In this document: one piece after another, positions 41,993 to 50,659 of the stretch
Layout: each line of letters starts with the position of its first letter
Position numbering within the stretch: the first letter of the stretch is position 1
Source of the DNA: CAVRXQ01 sp963849105
GTDB lineage: Bacteria > Actinomycetota > Acidimicrobiia > Acidimicrobiales > Bog-793
Direction of reading: 5' to 3'
Length of the DNA stretch: 64,000 nt
Assembly (NCBI GenBank): GCA_963849105.1
Contig: CAWKGD010000002.1
Location: 124,001 to 188,000, forward strand
Position numbers and translations under genes: made by a program
Notes under the pieces: generated by a model
Told to the model about the DNA's origin: nothing
The model's database searches: none
The model's input: only the letters and a program-made list of their open reading frames with translations

Positions 41993-43054
41993 TTACCCGG
42001 TGGGTGCGGGTCCCGCCTTCGACAGCTGTGAGACGCTCTTTCCCGTGGCCTTGGAAAGGAACGAAAGGTCGACGATACCCGGAATGCTCGCGCTCGCATC
42101 AGTCGTCGTGAACCCCAACGCAGGACCGTATCTTGCAACGATCTCCGCTCCTTTGACATAAACGTTGTATGTCAGTGCCGTGCGGGATATCGCCTTGGCG
42201 ATCAATGCTTTGCTTGTACCAGTGACTGTGGCCGCAATTGACGCCCACTTCGCCGGATTCGCGTTGAAGTAATTCACTGCCGCCGCGTACGCCTTCAAGA
42301 AGTTCACCATTAGCGTCTTCTGCTTATAAATGTGCGAATTCGCAAGCAACACTCCGTTTGCTGCACCAACTGAAGTTGCAGTATTCAGATTCAATGAGGA
42401 CGAATAGTGTGCAGATCCGTCAGCAACCGCATCATCGGTGACGGGTGACCAATAACCGAGGACTTGGCACGTTCCATCTTTCAAAGCCTCGAGTGCTGTG
42501 GTCGTCACAAATCCAATCGAGGAAATGACTGGGTGAGAAACATGATGTTGCTCGAGGGCTATTTCCACCATGACGGCGACCCCCGTACCTTCAGGGAGAC
42601 AAACGGTCTTGCCCGAGAGGCCCGTCCAGCTGGTGACGTTTAGACCATTCCTGATGACGATGTTCTGTGCGCCGTTCGAATAGCCGGCCACGATCTTTAG
42701 CGGCAGATGGTCAGCGGCAACGGTCGCCATCTCAGGAATCCCAAGAACTCCCAAGTCGACACTGCCATTTTCGACAGCTGTCAACGATTCGTCGTACGAC
42801 GAAATCTCAACGCATTGCGGGTCGATGCCGTACTTCTTTGCAAACGGTGCCAGATCCCACAGAGCCGGCTCTGACAACTCGCGGTCACAAGCCATCTTGA
42901 CGACGGTGGGATCAGCTCGGTGAGTCGCGAAGCGTCGCACTGTTGCACCGTTAGCCTCACCGATCGCGAAGACTGAAGTCGTCGCGAGCACCAATGCCAC
43001 GGCGCCTGCTCGGTACAAACGCGCCCGGTAAGCAAAGCTTGGTTGATTCCTCAT
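41993..43054 (-). CDS. ABC transporter substrate-binding protein (NMT1/THI5-SsuA type)
   Basis: A 353-residue secreted binding protein. The signal peptide covers about 1-37 (GAVALVLATTSVFAIGEANG). The mature part shows the type-2 periplasmic fold pattern of the NMT1/THI5, SsuA and TauA group: YDESLTAVENGSVDLGVLGI, GLSGKTVCLPEGTG, ALKDGTCQVLGYWSP and LLANSHIYKQKTLMVNFLKAY. This group binds pyrimidine precursors, aliphatic sulfonates, nitrate, riboflavin and similar small compounds. No lipobox is seen, so attachment in a Gram-positive cell is unclear. It overlaps the ATPase gene by 4 bp. Confidence 0.88.
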   Translation of the reverse strand: MRNQPSFAYRARLYRAGAVALVLATTSVFAIGEANGATVRRFATHRADPTVVKMACDRELSEPALWDLAPFAKKYGIDPQCVEISSYDESLTAVENGSVDLGVLGIPEMATVAADHLPLKIVAGYSNGAQNIVIRNGLNVTSWTGLSGKTVCLPEGTGVAVMVEIALEQHHVSHPVISSIGFVTTTALEALKDGTCQVLGYWSPVTDDAVADGSAHYSSSLNLNTATSVGAANGVLLANSHIYKQKTLMVNFLKAYAAAVNYFNANPAKWASIAATVTGTSKALIAKAISRTALTYNVYVKGAEIVARYGPALGFTTTDASASIPGIVDLSFLSKATGKSVSQLSKAGPAPTG

Positions 43055-43872
43055 TGCTCTTCCCCCTTTTCGGTCATAACTACGTTTTGCTCTCCTTCCA
43101 GCTCTTTCATGACGACGCGGCGATATTCGTTGAATGTGTCTGACGTGACGTCTCGCGGGCGTGGAAGGTCGACTTCCAGGATGCGTTTAATCGAACTCGG
43201 ACGCCCCGACATGATCACCACGCGATCGCCCAAGAAGAGCGCTTCTTCGACATTGTGCGTGACGAAAACAACGGTCTTCTGGTGCACTTGCCAGATGCGC
43301 TCGACCTCTGTTTGCAACACGCTTCGAGTCAATGCATCGAGCGCCGCGAATGGCTCGTCCATCAACAGTATGCGGGGATTGTTGGCCAATACCCGAATGA
43401 GAGCTACCCGTTGTCGCATCCCTCCTGACAGTTCATGCGGATATCGCTTGCCGAAGTCCTCGAGCCCAACTCGTTCCAACCACTCGATCGCGCGATGCTT
43501 GCCCTCAGATCGCGATGCTCCGCATTCGATGAGGCCAAAGGCGACGTTCTGCACGACACGGAGCCACGGAAATAGTGCGTAGTCTTGGAAGACGACGCCG
43601 CGATCGGGACCAGGTCCAGTTATTGGTCGATCATCGACAAGAATCTGCCCCGCGCTCTGTTTCTCGAACCCAGCCACAATGTTGAGAAATGTCGTCTTGC
43701 CGCACCCGCTCGGACCGACAATTGTCGTGAATTCACCCGCCCGGATGTCGAGGTCAAAGCGTCCAAGCGCGACAATCTCCGACTTGGACGAACGGTCGTA
43801 GTAGACCTTCCGTAGGCGATCGCAGACGATTCGGCCCTGTGCCCCATTGGCTCCGACGATCGCGTCGGTCAC
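43051..43872 (-). CDS. ABC transporter ATP-binding protein (SsuB/TauB-like)
   Basis: The importer ATPase has Walker A VGPSGCGKTT, Q-loop VVFQDYALFPWL, signature LSGGMRQR, Walker B ILLMDEPFAALD and the H-loop FVTHNVEEALFL. FPWL after the Q-loop is characteristic of the nitrate/sulfonate/taurine family. I prefer GTG 43872, which overlaps the permease stop (GTGA) and has AAAGGA upstream, over ATG 43896, which overlaps the permease by 28 bp without an SD. It has 273 residues from that start. Confidence 0.92.
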   Translation of the reverse strand: MTDAIVGANGAQGRIVCDRLRKVYYDRSSKSEIVALGRFDLDIRAGEFTTIVGPSGCGKTTFLNIVAGFEKQSAGQILVDDRPITGPGPDRGVVFQDYALFPWLRVVQNVAFGLIECGASRSEGKHRAIEWLERVGLEDFGKRYPHELSGGMRQRVALIRVLANNPRILLMDEPFAALDALTRSVLQTEVERIWQVHQKTVVFVTHNVEEALFLGDRVVIMSGRPSSIKRILEVDLPRPRDVTSDTFNEYRRVVMKELEGEQNVVMTEKGEEQ

Positions 43873-44777
43873 TCTCGCACCAATCCTTTCTGCCAACGCA
43901 ATAGCGGACGCGCCGCGAGCAGCAGCAATTGGTCTGACAGCCAGCCCAGGACACCGAGGCTGATAATCGCCGCAACGATCAAGTCCATGCGCAGGAACTC
44001 ATATGCCCCCCAGATCGCGAAGCCAAGGCCGCCTCGAACTGCCAAAATCTCCGCAACGATGACCATCACCCATGCGATACCGAGAGAGAGTCGCAACCCG
44101 GTAACGATGGAAGGCAGAGCCGACGGAATAACAACACGCCATAGCAAACGGTGGCGCTTGGTGCCAAGCATCAATGCCGCACGTTCGAGCACCTTTCCTG
44201 TCTGGCGGGCCCCAGCCGTCGTGTTGACGACTGCAGGAAAAAAGCAGCCCATGGCGATCAGGAACACTGCTGCCGTTTCTTGGATGCCAAAGATGATCGC
44301 CGCGAAAGGAAGCCACGCCGTCATTGGGATTGGCCGGAGGGCTTGAATGATGGGATCGAAGAAGTCAGAAGCGACCTTGTGCCAGCCGATCAAGATCCCT
44401 AGAAGAACGCCAGCGACACCACCAATAGCGAAGCCGGCGTAAACGCGAGCGAGACTCAGACCACAGAACTCGAAGTAGGTCCCCGACACCCAGCTAATGG
44501 AATTTTGGCGTCCAAATGCCCAGATCCTCCATCCATGTAGCACCGCCGCGGGTGAAGGCAAAAATGCGGATACAACAAGGTGGTAGTTTGTTACTAACCA
44601 CCATGTAAGCAGTATCGCAACCGGCAGTACGAGTCCGCGAAGGCGCGAGCTTCTTACAAGTCGCCCAATCATCCTCTGGCGTACGACAGTCAATTCCGGA
44701 CCAAGCTCCGCGGCCGTCTGAGTCTGAATTGCGCTCGTTGCGGTAGCTTGTGCTTCACTTGCAAAATCGATGGACAT
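43869..44777 (-). CDS. ABC transporter permease (SsuC/TauC-like)
   Basis: A 302-residue inner-membrane permease with a soluble N-terminal extension of about 45 residues, then six or so hydrophobic segments. The coupling-helix EAA motif region reads RAALMLGTKRHRLLWRVVIPSALP. SLGIAWVMVIVAEILAV is typical of the sulfonate/nitrate permease family. It forms a complete importer with the two downstream genes and starts 26 bp after amidohydrolase copy 3. Confidence 0.92.
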   Translation of the reverse strand: MSIDFASEAQATATSAIQTQTAAELGPELTVVRQRMIGRLVRSSRLRGLVLPVAILLTWWLVTNYHLVVSAFLPSPAAVLHGWRIWAFGRQNSISWVSGTYFEFCGLSLARVYAGFAIGGVAGVLLGILIGWHKVASDFFDPIIQALRPIPMTAWLPFAAIIFGIQETAAVFLIAMGCFFPAVVNTTAGARQTGKVLERAALMLGTKRHRLLWRVVIPSALPSIVTGLRLSLGIAWVMVIVAEILAVRGGLGFAIWGAYEFLRMDLIVAAIISLGVLGWLSDQLLLLAARPLLRWQKGLVRE

Positions 44778-44803
44778 GTCTCTCTGCTTTCACACCGCGT
44801 GTC

Positions 44804-46207
44804 TCATACAGCACTGCTTTCAAACTGAACCGCCGCCGCGTGTTTTGTGGTGCGCAAAAATTGGCCAGGAGCGGCGATGACGTTTCCTTCCTCGCAGACC
44901 ACTTGGCCTCGCAGAATCGTGTACGCGGGCCACCCACGAAGCTCGCGTCCATCAAATGGGCTATAGCCAGCATTACTGCGCATGGTGCGACCGTCCACCT
45001 TCTTGATCACGTCTGGATCGACAAGGAGGAGATCAGCTTGTGAACCGACCGCTATCACGCCTTTTCGAGGGAACAAGCCGAAGCGTTTAGCCGCGTTCGT
45101 GGACACCAACGCGGCGAGTTGCCCTCGACTCAAGCGCCCCGTGAGCACACCGGCTGTATAGAGCACAGGAAACAGGGTCTCGAGCCCAGGCATGCCGAAC
45201 GGCACGCCGAAAATGCCCTCTCGCTCGAGGATCTCACGCTTGGCCTCAGCCGAGTGACCGGAGTGATCACTTCCGATAATCGTCACTTGGCCGGCGCTCA
45301 CTGCTTCCCAGAGCGCGGCCTGGTGTTCTGGCGGTCGAAGCACCGGAGCAAACTTCGCCAGCGGTCCTAATCGCATTAGGTCTTCAGTGCCGAGCTCGAG
45401 ATACTGTGGGCAGGTTTCAAGGGACACGTCTTGTCCTCGATCCCGAAGACTCGTTGCCGCAGCTACTCCTTGCGCGGTGGAAAGATGTACAAGGTGCAAC
45501 GAGCATCGCGTTGCCGCCGCCCAGAGTCCCACTTGAGCAACAGACACCGACTCCAGATTCTCGGGTCGCGCTGCCAGGTAGTCTTGGATCGCGGCCCTGT
45601 CTCCGAGCGAACGACGACCTAGCTTGTCAAGCCATCCCGCAGTCGTTCCATCCTCACAGTGAACTAACATCAGACTGTTCGTCTGCGCGACGCGTTCGAC
45701 GGCATCGATGGCAAGTTGTCCTTCGAACATAAATCCTCGCTCGGGATACGCAAGAAACATCTTGAACGATCCCACCCCAACTTCCACCAGTTCTGGAATT
45801 GAGTCCAAGCTCGAAGCGTGGGGCCAGAGGATGTAATGAAGTCCAAAGTCAACCGGAACCGGCTGTGCGCTTTCGATTATCGGAAGCACAGCCTTGCGAC
45901 CTGTCACCTGAGGGGGAGCGAGGACGAACGCAATTACTGAGGTCGCACCGCCGCGCGCTGCTGCCTCCGCCATATCAACGAAGTTGTCGCCTGGAACCGC
46001 GGACTCGTCATTGCGAAAGTGCACGTGCGGGTCAACGAGGCCGGGGTACGCCTCTCTGCCTTCACCAGCGATTGTCCGATGCGCAGAACCACCCTGACCC
46101 GCGGGGCTAATGCTCGTAATCTGACCGTCGTTCACTTCAATATCTGCCCACTTCTCGCCCGAGGGCAGGACAGCTCTCACGTCACGAATAATGAGGTCAG
46201 CGCTCAA
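44804..46207 (-). CDS. Hydantoinase/dihydroorotase-type cyclic amidohydrolase (copy 3)
   Basis: The 467-residue cyclic amidohydrolase has every metal ligand: H61 and H63 (DPHVHF), K149 (GSFKMFLAYP), H183 (LVHCED), H241 (LVHLST) and D314 (GSDHSGH). ETCPQYLEL marks the hydantoinase/dihydropyrimidinase/allantoinase branch. It is translationally coupled to a class III aminotransferase and, through it, to a C-N hydrolase, which is the order expected for ring opening, decarbamoylation and transamination. It is the only amidohydrolase in the importer operon. Confidence 0.9.
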   Translation of the reverse strand: MSADLIIRDVRAVLPSGEKWADIEVNDGQITSISPAGQGGSAHRTIAGEGREAYPGLVDPHVHFRNDESAVPGDNFVDMAEAAARGGATSVIAFVLAPPQVTGRKAVLPIIESAQPVPVDFGLHYILWPHASSLDSIPELVEVGVGSFKMFLAYPERGFMFEGQLAIDAVERVAQTNSLMLVHCEDGTTAGWLDKLGRRSLGDRAAIQDYLAARPENLESVSVAQVGLWAAATRCSLHLVHLSTAQGVAAATSLRDRGQDVSLETCPQYLELGTEDLMRLGPLAKFAPVLRPPEHQAALWEAVSAGQVTIIGSDHSGHSAEAKREILEREGIFGVPFGMPGLETLFPVLYTAGVLTGRLSRGQLAALVSTNAAKRFGLFPRKGVIAVGSQADLLLVDPDVIKKVDGRTMRSNAGYSPFDGRELRGWPAYTILRGQVVCEEGNVIAAPGQFLRTTKHAAAVQFESSAV

Positions 46208-47487
46208 GCTGCCGTGTCCTCTCCCGCCGCGGAGAGAGCCTGCTCGAGCTGATCGAAGTGCTCTTCCTTATGAGCTGTGCTCAAAACGATCATGCCGCGA
46301 GGAGCGATGAAAATCCCTTGCTTGAGTAGTCTGCGTTGTATCGCAGCGACGCGGCCTCGATCGCTCGATCGCACATCGCGCCAGCACTTCGGTGCAGTCG
46401 ATGTACCGTGGATGTTCATCATCGAGCCATAGCCCGTCACTGAGAGTCCGAACGGACTGACGACGCGCTGCAAGCGACTCCTCAACGAATCTCCGCGCTC
46501 ATCCAAGGCAGCTCCGACCTTCTCGTCATAGTGATGAAGCGTGGCGAGACCAGCAGCCATCGTCATCGGATTGCCGTTGAATGTTCCGGCGTGATGAACG
46601 CGATTCGGAGATGGTGGAGCCAAACCACTCATGATCCGCTCAGGACCTACCACTGCGCCGACGGGCAAACCGCCACCAATAATCTTGCCGAGAGTTGTTA
46701 GATCGGGTGTCAGTCCCCACTCCGACTGGAGCCCATGGGCGCCGTGACGGAATGTCATCACCTCATCGAAAATAAGCAAAAATCCGTGATGTTTGGCCAG
46801 TTCGCGACATCGTTTGAGCAAATCTGGCGCTGGTAGCAACATCCCAGCAGAACCTTGCATCGGTTCAACGATCAGCGCTGCCCAGTGGTCTCCTTCAACA
46901 GCTGCAATTCTTTCGAGGGCAGATACATCGTCATACGGAAGAACATCTGTCAGATTGAATCCCTCGCTACCTGGCTCTGCCACAGGATCCGGTGCTTCGC
47001 GTCGGCCACCATCCTCCGGCTTCACCGACACTTTCACAAGATCATGTGAGCCGTGATATCCGCCCTCGAATTTCGCAATTCGAAGCCTGCCAGTGGCGAA
47101 GCGCGCCAGTTGTAGCGCGATCATGATTGCCTCGGTGCCCGAATTGGTGAAGCGCACCATCTCGACGCTGTCCAAACGACTCACTAGCTCAAGTGCGAGT
47201 TCAGCCTCCAGTGCCGTCGGAGCGCCAAATGCACTGCCCGACAGGGCTTGGTCTCGGATCGCGACAGTCGTGTCAGGGTGTGCGTGTCCATGGATGAGGG
47301 ACGTGTAGTTGTTTACGAAGTCAACGAATCGGACACCTGAAGGATCGAAGAGGTACGGCCCCTCGCCGCGGCTGGCGAATAACGGCGGATCTTGATAAAG
47401 CTGATCCCGAGACACTCCTCCCGGAATAACTCGACGTGCAACCTCCCACGCGCGCACCGATGCGTCGAGCTGACTACTCCTAGTCAA
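46204..47487 (-). CDS. Class III aminotransferase / aminomutase (glutamate-1-semialdehyde aminomutase-like)
   Basis: This fold-type I PLP enzyme of 427 residues carries PLP lysine K268 in TLGKIIGGGLPVGA, the aspartate D241 in LIFDEVMTFRHG, and the SGTEAIMIALQLAR and EGGYHGSHD segments. The best resemblance is to the HemL-like branch, which in catabolic clusters often acts as an aminotransferase or 2,3-aminomutase. It is unlikely to serve haem synthesis because of its setting: 4-bp overlaps with the amidohydrolase and with the C-N hydrolase. Confidence 0.9.
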   Translation of the reverse strand: MTRSSQLDASVRAWEVARRVIPGGVSRDQLYQDPPLFASRGEGPYLFDPSGVRFVDFVNNYTSLIHGHAHPDTTVAIRDQALSGSAFGAPTALEAELALELVSRLDSVEMVRFTNSGTEAIMIALQLARFATGRLRIAKFEGGYHGSHDLVKVSVKPEDGGRREAPDPVAEPGSEGFNLTDVLPYDDVSALERIAAVEGDHWAALIVEPMQGSAGMLLPAPDLLKRCRELAKHHGFLLIFDEVMTFRHGAHGLQSEWGLTPDLTTLGKIIGGGLPVGAVVGPERIMSGLAPPSPNRVHHAGTFNGNPMTMAAGLATLHHYDEKVGAALDERGDSLRSRLQRVVSPFGLSVTGYGSMMNIHGTSTAPKCWRDVRSSDRGRVAAIQRRLLKQGIFIAPRGMIVLSTAHKEEHFDQLEQALSAAGEDTAA

Positions 47488-48389
47488 CGCGCCTGTCCAT
47501 GCCGTTGCGCGTTTCCGACGACAGCGAGCCCCGTCGGCTCAACTAAAGCGTCGTAGGCGTCGGGCCGTCGGTTTTCGAAGAAGCCCCAGAGATCACGCAA
47601 ATCCCTGACACGGTCCTGCGAGATTTGTGCTTTTAGGAGCTCAGGCTTCGAATCCGAAGCGCGAGCAATAAGTTCACCAGTGGGATCGATCACCACGGAG
47701 GATCCGAAATAAGTCCGATTGGGAGCGCCACCTTCTTCAACCCCGACCCGATTAACTCCCGCGACGTAGTAGCAATTCGCGATCGCGTGACCTGTCAGTT
47801 CAGCTTCCCACACCTTTCTGATCCACTTTCGATAGGTCGCAGTTGGCACAAACACAATGTCGGCGCCTTGAAGACCTAGAGCCCTCGCTGCTTCGGGAAA
47901 ATGCCGGTCGTAGCAAATAAGAACGCCAACACGAAGCCCGGCGACTTCGAACACTGGAAAGCCAAGGTCACCCGGAGTGAAGTAGTACTGCTCATCGGCT
48001 GGAGTTTCACTCGAGTCGACGACACGTCGAATCGCCGGAATGCTCATTTTTCGATACTTGCCGACTATCGCTCCCGACTCGTCGATCACTAGTGCAGAGT
48101 TGAAGAGCTTCCCTTCCGGAGTGCGCTCGTAGAAGGGGAAGATCACCGCAACTTTCTCCCGTTGTGCCGCGTCGCGAACGCGGGTAACGGATTCACCATC
48201 TTCTGGCTCCGCGAGATCGCGAAATTTCGGCGAGTTCTCGAAACAGAAGTAGACGGTCGTCGACAGTTCGTGGAGGCACAAGATTTCAATGCCCTCTCCA
48301 CTCGCCTGATGCATCAATTCTTCAATCGTGTGCAGATTGTGCGAGCGATCAAATTTCGCCGTGAACTGTCCCAATCCGACGGTGGTCAC
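47484..48389 (-). CDS. Carbon-nitrogen hydrolase (beta-ureidopropionase / N-carbamoyl amidase-like)
   Basis: This nitrilase-superfamily amidase of 301 residues has the complete triad: E41 (CLHELSTT), K114 (GKYRKMSIP) and C159 (LICYDRHFPE). The RHFPE sequence after the cysteine and the length point to the N-carbamoyl-beta-alanine, N-carbamoylputrescine or N-carbamoyl-D-amino acid hydrolases. It would remove CO2 and NH3 from the ring-opened carbamoyl product. It is the first gene of the operon, divergent from iclR. Confidence 0.9.
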   Translation of the reverse strand: MTTVGLGQFTAKFDRSHNLHTIEELMHQASGEGIEILCLHELSTTVYFCFENSPKFRDLAEPEDGESVTRVRDAAQREKVAVIFPFYERTPEGKLFNSALVIDESGAIVGKYRKMSIPAIRRVVDSSETPADEQYYFTPGDLGFPVFEVAGLRVGVLICYDRHFPEAARALGLQGADIVFVPTATYRKWIRKVWEAELTGHAIANCYYVAGVNRVGVEEGGAPNRTYFGSSVVIDPTGELIARASDSKPELLKAQISQDRVRDLRDLWGFFENRRPDAYDALVEPTGLAVVGNAQRHGQAR

Positions 48390-48462
48390 GCGTCCCCCGC
48401 TTCCCGCTGCACGAGTTCCACGAGGCTACTCCTGCGAGCGCGGTTCGTCAAGATATTCGAAT

Positions 48463-48485
48463 GTCATTCCGAATATTGGAATGAC
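48463..48485. promoter_or_regulatory. Inverted repeats in the divergent iclR / amidase promoter region
   Basis: GTCATTCC and GGAATGAC form perfect 8-bp arms around GAATATT. A second overlapping inverted repeat ATATTCG/CGAATAT spans 48453-48476. They lie 28 bp before the iclR start and 74 bp from the amidase start, where an autoregulating IclR protein would bind. Confidence 0.55.
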
Positions 48486-48512
48486 TATAAGGCGTCCGCT
48501 AGCATCACTGCT

Positions 48513-49313
48513 ATGAACGTGGATAAGCGGACCTTCTCCGCGTCACTTGTGAAAGGACTCGTCATCCTGAACGCGTTCGGCCAAACGAGGCAACCCCTCG
48601 GCATCGCGGAGCTGGCTGACTTGCTCCAGATGAAAGCGAGCACGGTTCATCGGTACGTGAGCACCCTCAAGGAGCTCGGCTATCTGGAACAGAATCTCAC
48701 GACGAAGAAGTACCACCTGCACTTCAGAGCGATCGATCTAGGGCTAGCGGCAATCACTTCGCTCGATTTCCGAGAAGTTGCTCGTCCTCATTTGCAAGAG
48801 CTGTGCCGCTCTCTCGGACTCACGACGAACATGACGGTGTTGGACGGCCCTGAGATCGTCTACGTCGAACGCATCCTTGGGCAGAAGAGCCTCGATCTCA
48901 ATCTTCACATCGGATCAAGACAGCCTGCATATTGCACGTCGATGGGAAAGGTGCTTATCGCGGCCCTCGATTCGCAGGATCTCGACGACGTCCTTCAACG
49001 CACTGACTTCGTGAAGCGAGGTCCCAACACAATCACAAGCCCAGAGCGTCTTCGAAAAGCACTAGCAACTGTGCGCCGACTCGGTTACGCGATTAACGAC
49101 GAGGAGTTAGCTCCGGGATTGCGATCTGTTGCAGCTCCTCTTTTGAATGCGAGCAATGACACCGTCGCGGCCATCAACGTCAACGCACCCTTCGACAAGC
49201 GAGCCGAACTCATCGCGACGCTTGTGCCTCATGTTCTTGACGCTGCCCGCACCATATCTCGACTCTTGGGAAACGTCTCCGCGGACGGTTCCCAATCGCC
49301 AATCACCTCGTGA
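48513..49313 (+). CDS. IclR family transcriptional regulator
   Basis: The 266-residue regulator starts at ATG 48513; the open frame further upstream is not protein-like. The N-terminal winged helix-turn-helix reads PLGIAELADLLQMKASTVHR and YVSTLKELGYLEQ. The effector domain has YVERILGQKSLDL, GSRQPAYCTSMGKVLIAAL and GYAINDEELAPGLRSVAAPL. Divergent placement from the amidase-aminotransferase-amidohydrolase-importer operon makes it the likely local regulator. The ligand is probably the pathway substrate or an intermediate. Confidence 0.93.
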   Translation: MNVDKRTFSASLVKGLVILNAFGQTRQPLGIAELADLLQMKASTVHRYVSTLKELGYLEQNLTTKKYHLHFRAIDLGLAAITSLDFREVARPHLQELCRSLGLTTNMTVLDGPEIVYVERILGQKSLDLNLHIGSRQPAYCTSMGKVLIAALDSQDLDDVLQRTDFVKRGPNTITSPERLRKALATVRRLGYAINDEELAPGLRSVAAPLLNASNDTVAAINVNAPFDKRAELIATLVPHVLDAARTISRLLGNVSADGSQSPITS

Positions 49314-49414
49314 CAATTGGACTCGACAAGGAGAAGCTGAAAGCAAATCGTCGCTTGACGGTGCTCACCGAGGTCGAGTGAACGGCGCCTTCAGCGCGTG
49401 GGGAGGAGGCAGTG

Positions 49415-50164
49415 ATGAGAGAGGCCGAACAACACGGCTCCCGGATCGCCATCGTCTCAGGTGGCTCTCGCGGCATCGGTCGCCGGGTGGTGGAGGAGCT
49501 GGCCGGCGAGGGACTCGACGTGGTGATCCTCTACGCCTCCAACGAGGCCGGGGCCCGAAGCGTCGTCGTAGCGGCCGAGGCAAAGGGCGTCCGGGCGATG
49601 GCCAGTCAGGCCGACGTGGCCGACGAGGAGGCCGTCGCCAGCATCTTCGAGGCGACACAACGCACCTTCGGAGGCGTGGACGTCGTGGTGAACGCCGCCG
49701 GCGTCATGTCGCTCTCGTCCCTGGTCGACTTCGACCTTTCCGTACTCGATCGGATGTTGCGCACTAACATCCGGGGCACGTTCGTGATGAACCAGCAAGC
49801 GGCGCGGCGGATCCGTCCGCGCGGTGCCATAGTCAACTTCTCTTCGTCGGTGATCGGGCGAGTCCTGCCGAGCTACAGCGGCTACGCCGCTAGCAAGGCG
49901 GCCGTCGAGGCGATGACGTTCATCCTCGCCCATGAGCTGCGCGGTAGGGACGTCACAGTAAACGCTGTAGCACCCGGCCCGACCGACACGGACATGTTTA
50001 TGGAGGGAAAAGACGAGGAAACCCGCTACCGGTTCGCCAACGCCGTCCCCCTCGAACGCCTGGGCACCCCAGTTGACATCGCAGCCGTTGTCACCTTTCT
50101 TACCAGCCCGTCTGGACATTGGATCAACGGTCAGACCATCCGAGTGAACGGCGGGATTATCTGA
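49415..50164 (+). CDS. Short-chain dehydrogenase/reductase (FabG-like)
   Basis: A classical SDR of 249 residues from ATG 49415 (AGGAGG 5 nt upstream). The cofactor motif is SGGSRGIGRRVVEEL, NNAG-like NAAGVMSLSS, the catalytic serine in FSSSVIG and the YxxxK pair in YSGYAASKAAVEAM. LGTPVDIAAVVTFLTSP and INGQTIRVNGG close the fold. The active site is complete, unlike the SDR at 32285. GC by eye is higher than in the preceding iclR block, suggesting a different origin. Confidence 0.92.
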   Translation: MREAEQHGSRIAIVSGGSRGIGRRVVEELAGEGLDVVILYASNEAGARSVVVAAEAKGVRAMASQADVADEEAVASIFEATQRTFGGVDVVVNAAGVMSLSSLVDFDLSVLDRMLRTNIRGTFVMNQQAARRIRPRGAIVNFSSSVIGRVLPSYSGYAASKAAVEAMTFILAHELRGRDVTVNAVAPGPTDTDMFMEGKDEETRYRFANAVPLERLGTPVDIAAVVTFLTSPSGHWINGQTIRVNGGII

Positions 50165-50299
50165 AAGGAACGTTCGATGCCCAAGGCATCGTCGCCGCCA
50201 CCACATCGAACGGGTTTGGTAGCCATGAGCGTGCGCGTCCTCGCGGGCGCCGGCGCTCATCTGCAAATCAGCGGCAAGACCGCGAAACTCGCCGCAACG

Positions 50300-50659
50300 T
50301 TCTCGGTGAAAAAGGATGCAACGGACTGAAGTCGACGGTTCCGATCCACCCGAAGCGAAGTGAATGTAGTTCAGATCCCCTGGCAACACTTCAGCCAGTC
50401 GGTCCGCGAGTTCGATAGCTGGTCAATTCAAAAAGGTGTTCGCGACTGAGAAGGGAACGCGCCGCGCCTGACGCTCGAGGGCTTCTACGATCTCATTACG
50501 ACCGTAGCCAAGGTTCACAACTGCTATTTTCGGTATCGCGTCAAGGTGTTGATGACCAGAGGTGTCCTACACGTACACGCCTTCGCCGCGATCAAGTACC
50601 GGGTACTCCCGGCTTGGATCTAACAGCATGAGATGCGGCGCAAGCGATCGGGCGCTCAT
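50300..50659 (-). pseudogene. Remnant of a class III aminotransferase (N-terminal third, frameshifted)
   Basis: Three frames on the minus strand read like one decayed protein. ATG 50657-50659 opens MSARSLAPHLMLLDPS and YPVLDRGEGVYV before a stop at 50567. Another frame continues VVNLGYGRNEIVEALERQA and VPFSVANTF, and a third continues ELADRLAEVLPGDLNYIHFA and SGGSEPSTS. These are consecutive parts of aspartate/ornithine-type class III aminotransferases. The rest, including the PLP lysine, is absent. Its start overlapped the dehydrogenase stop by 4 bp. Confidence 0.7.

Noticed and set aside
46204..47487. hemL (glutamate-1-semialdehyde aminomutase) of haem synthesis
   Set aside because: Sequence resembles HemL, but the coupled amidohydrolase and C-N hydrolase argue for a catabolic aminotransferase or aminomutase.
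49457..50389. 310-codon minus-strand frame
   Set aside because: Most of it is antisense to the intact SDR at 49415. Only its first 25 or so codons match the decayed aminotransferase, which is recorded separately.
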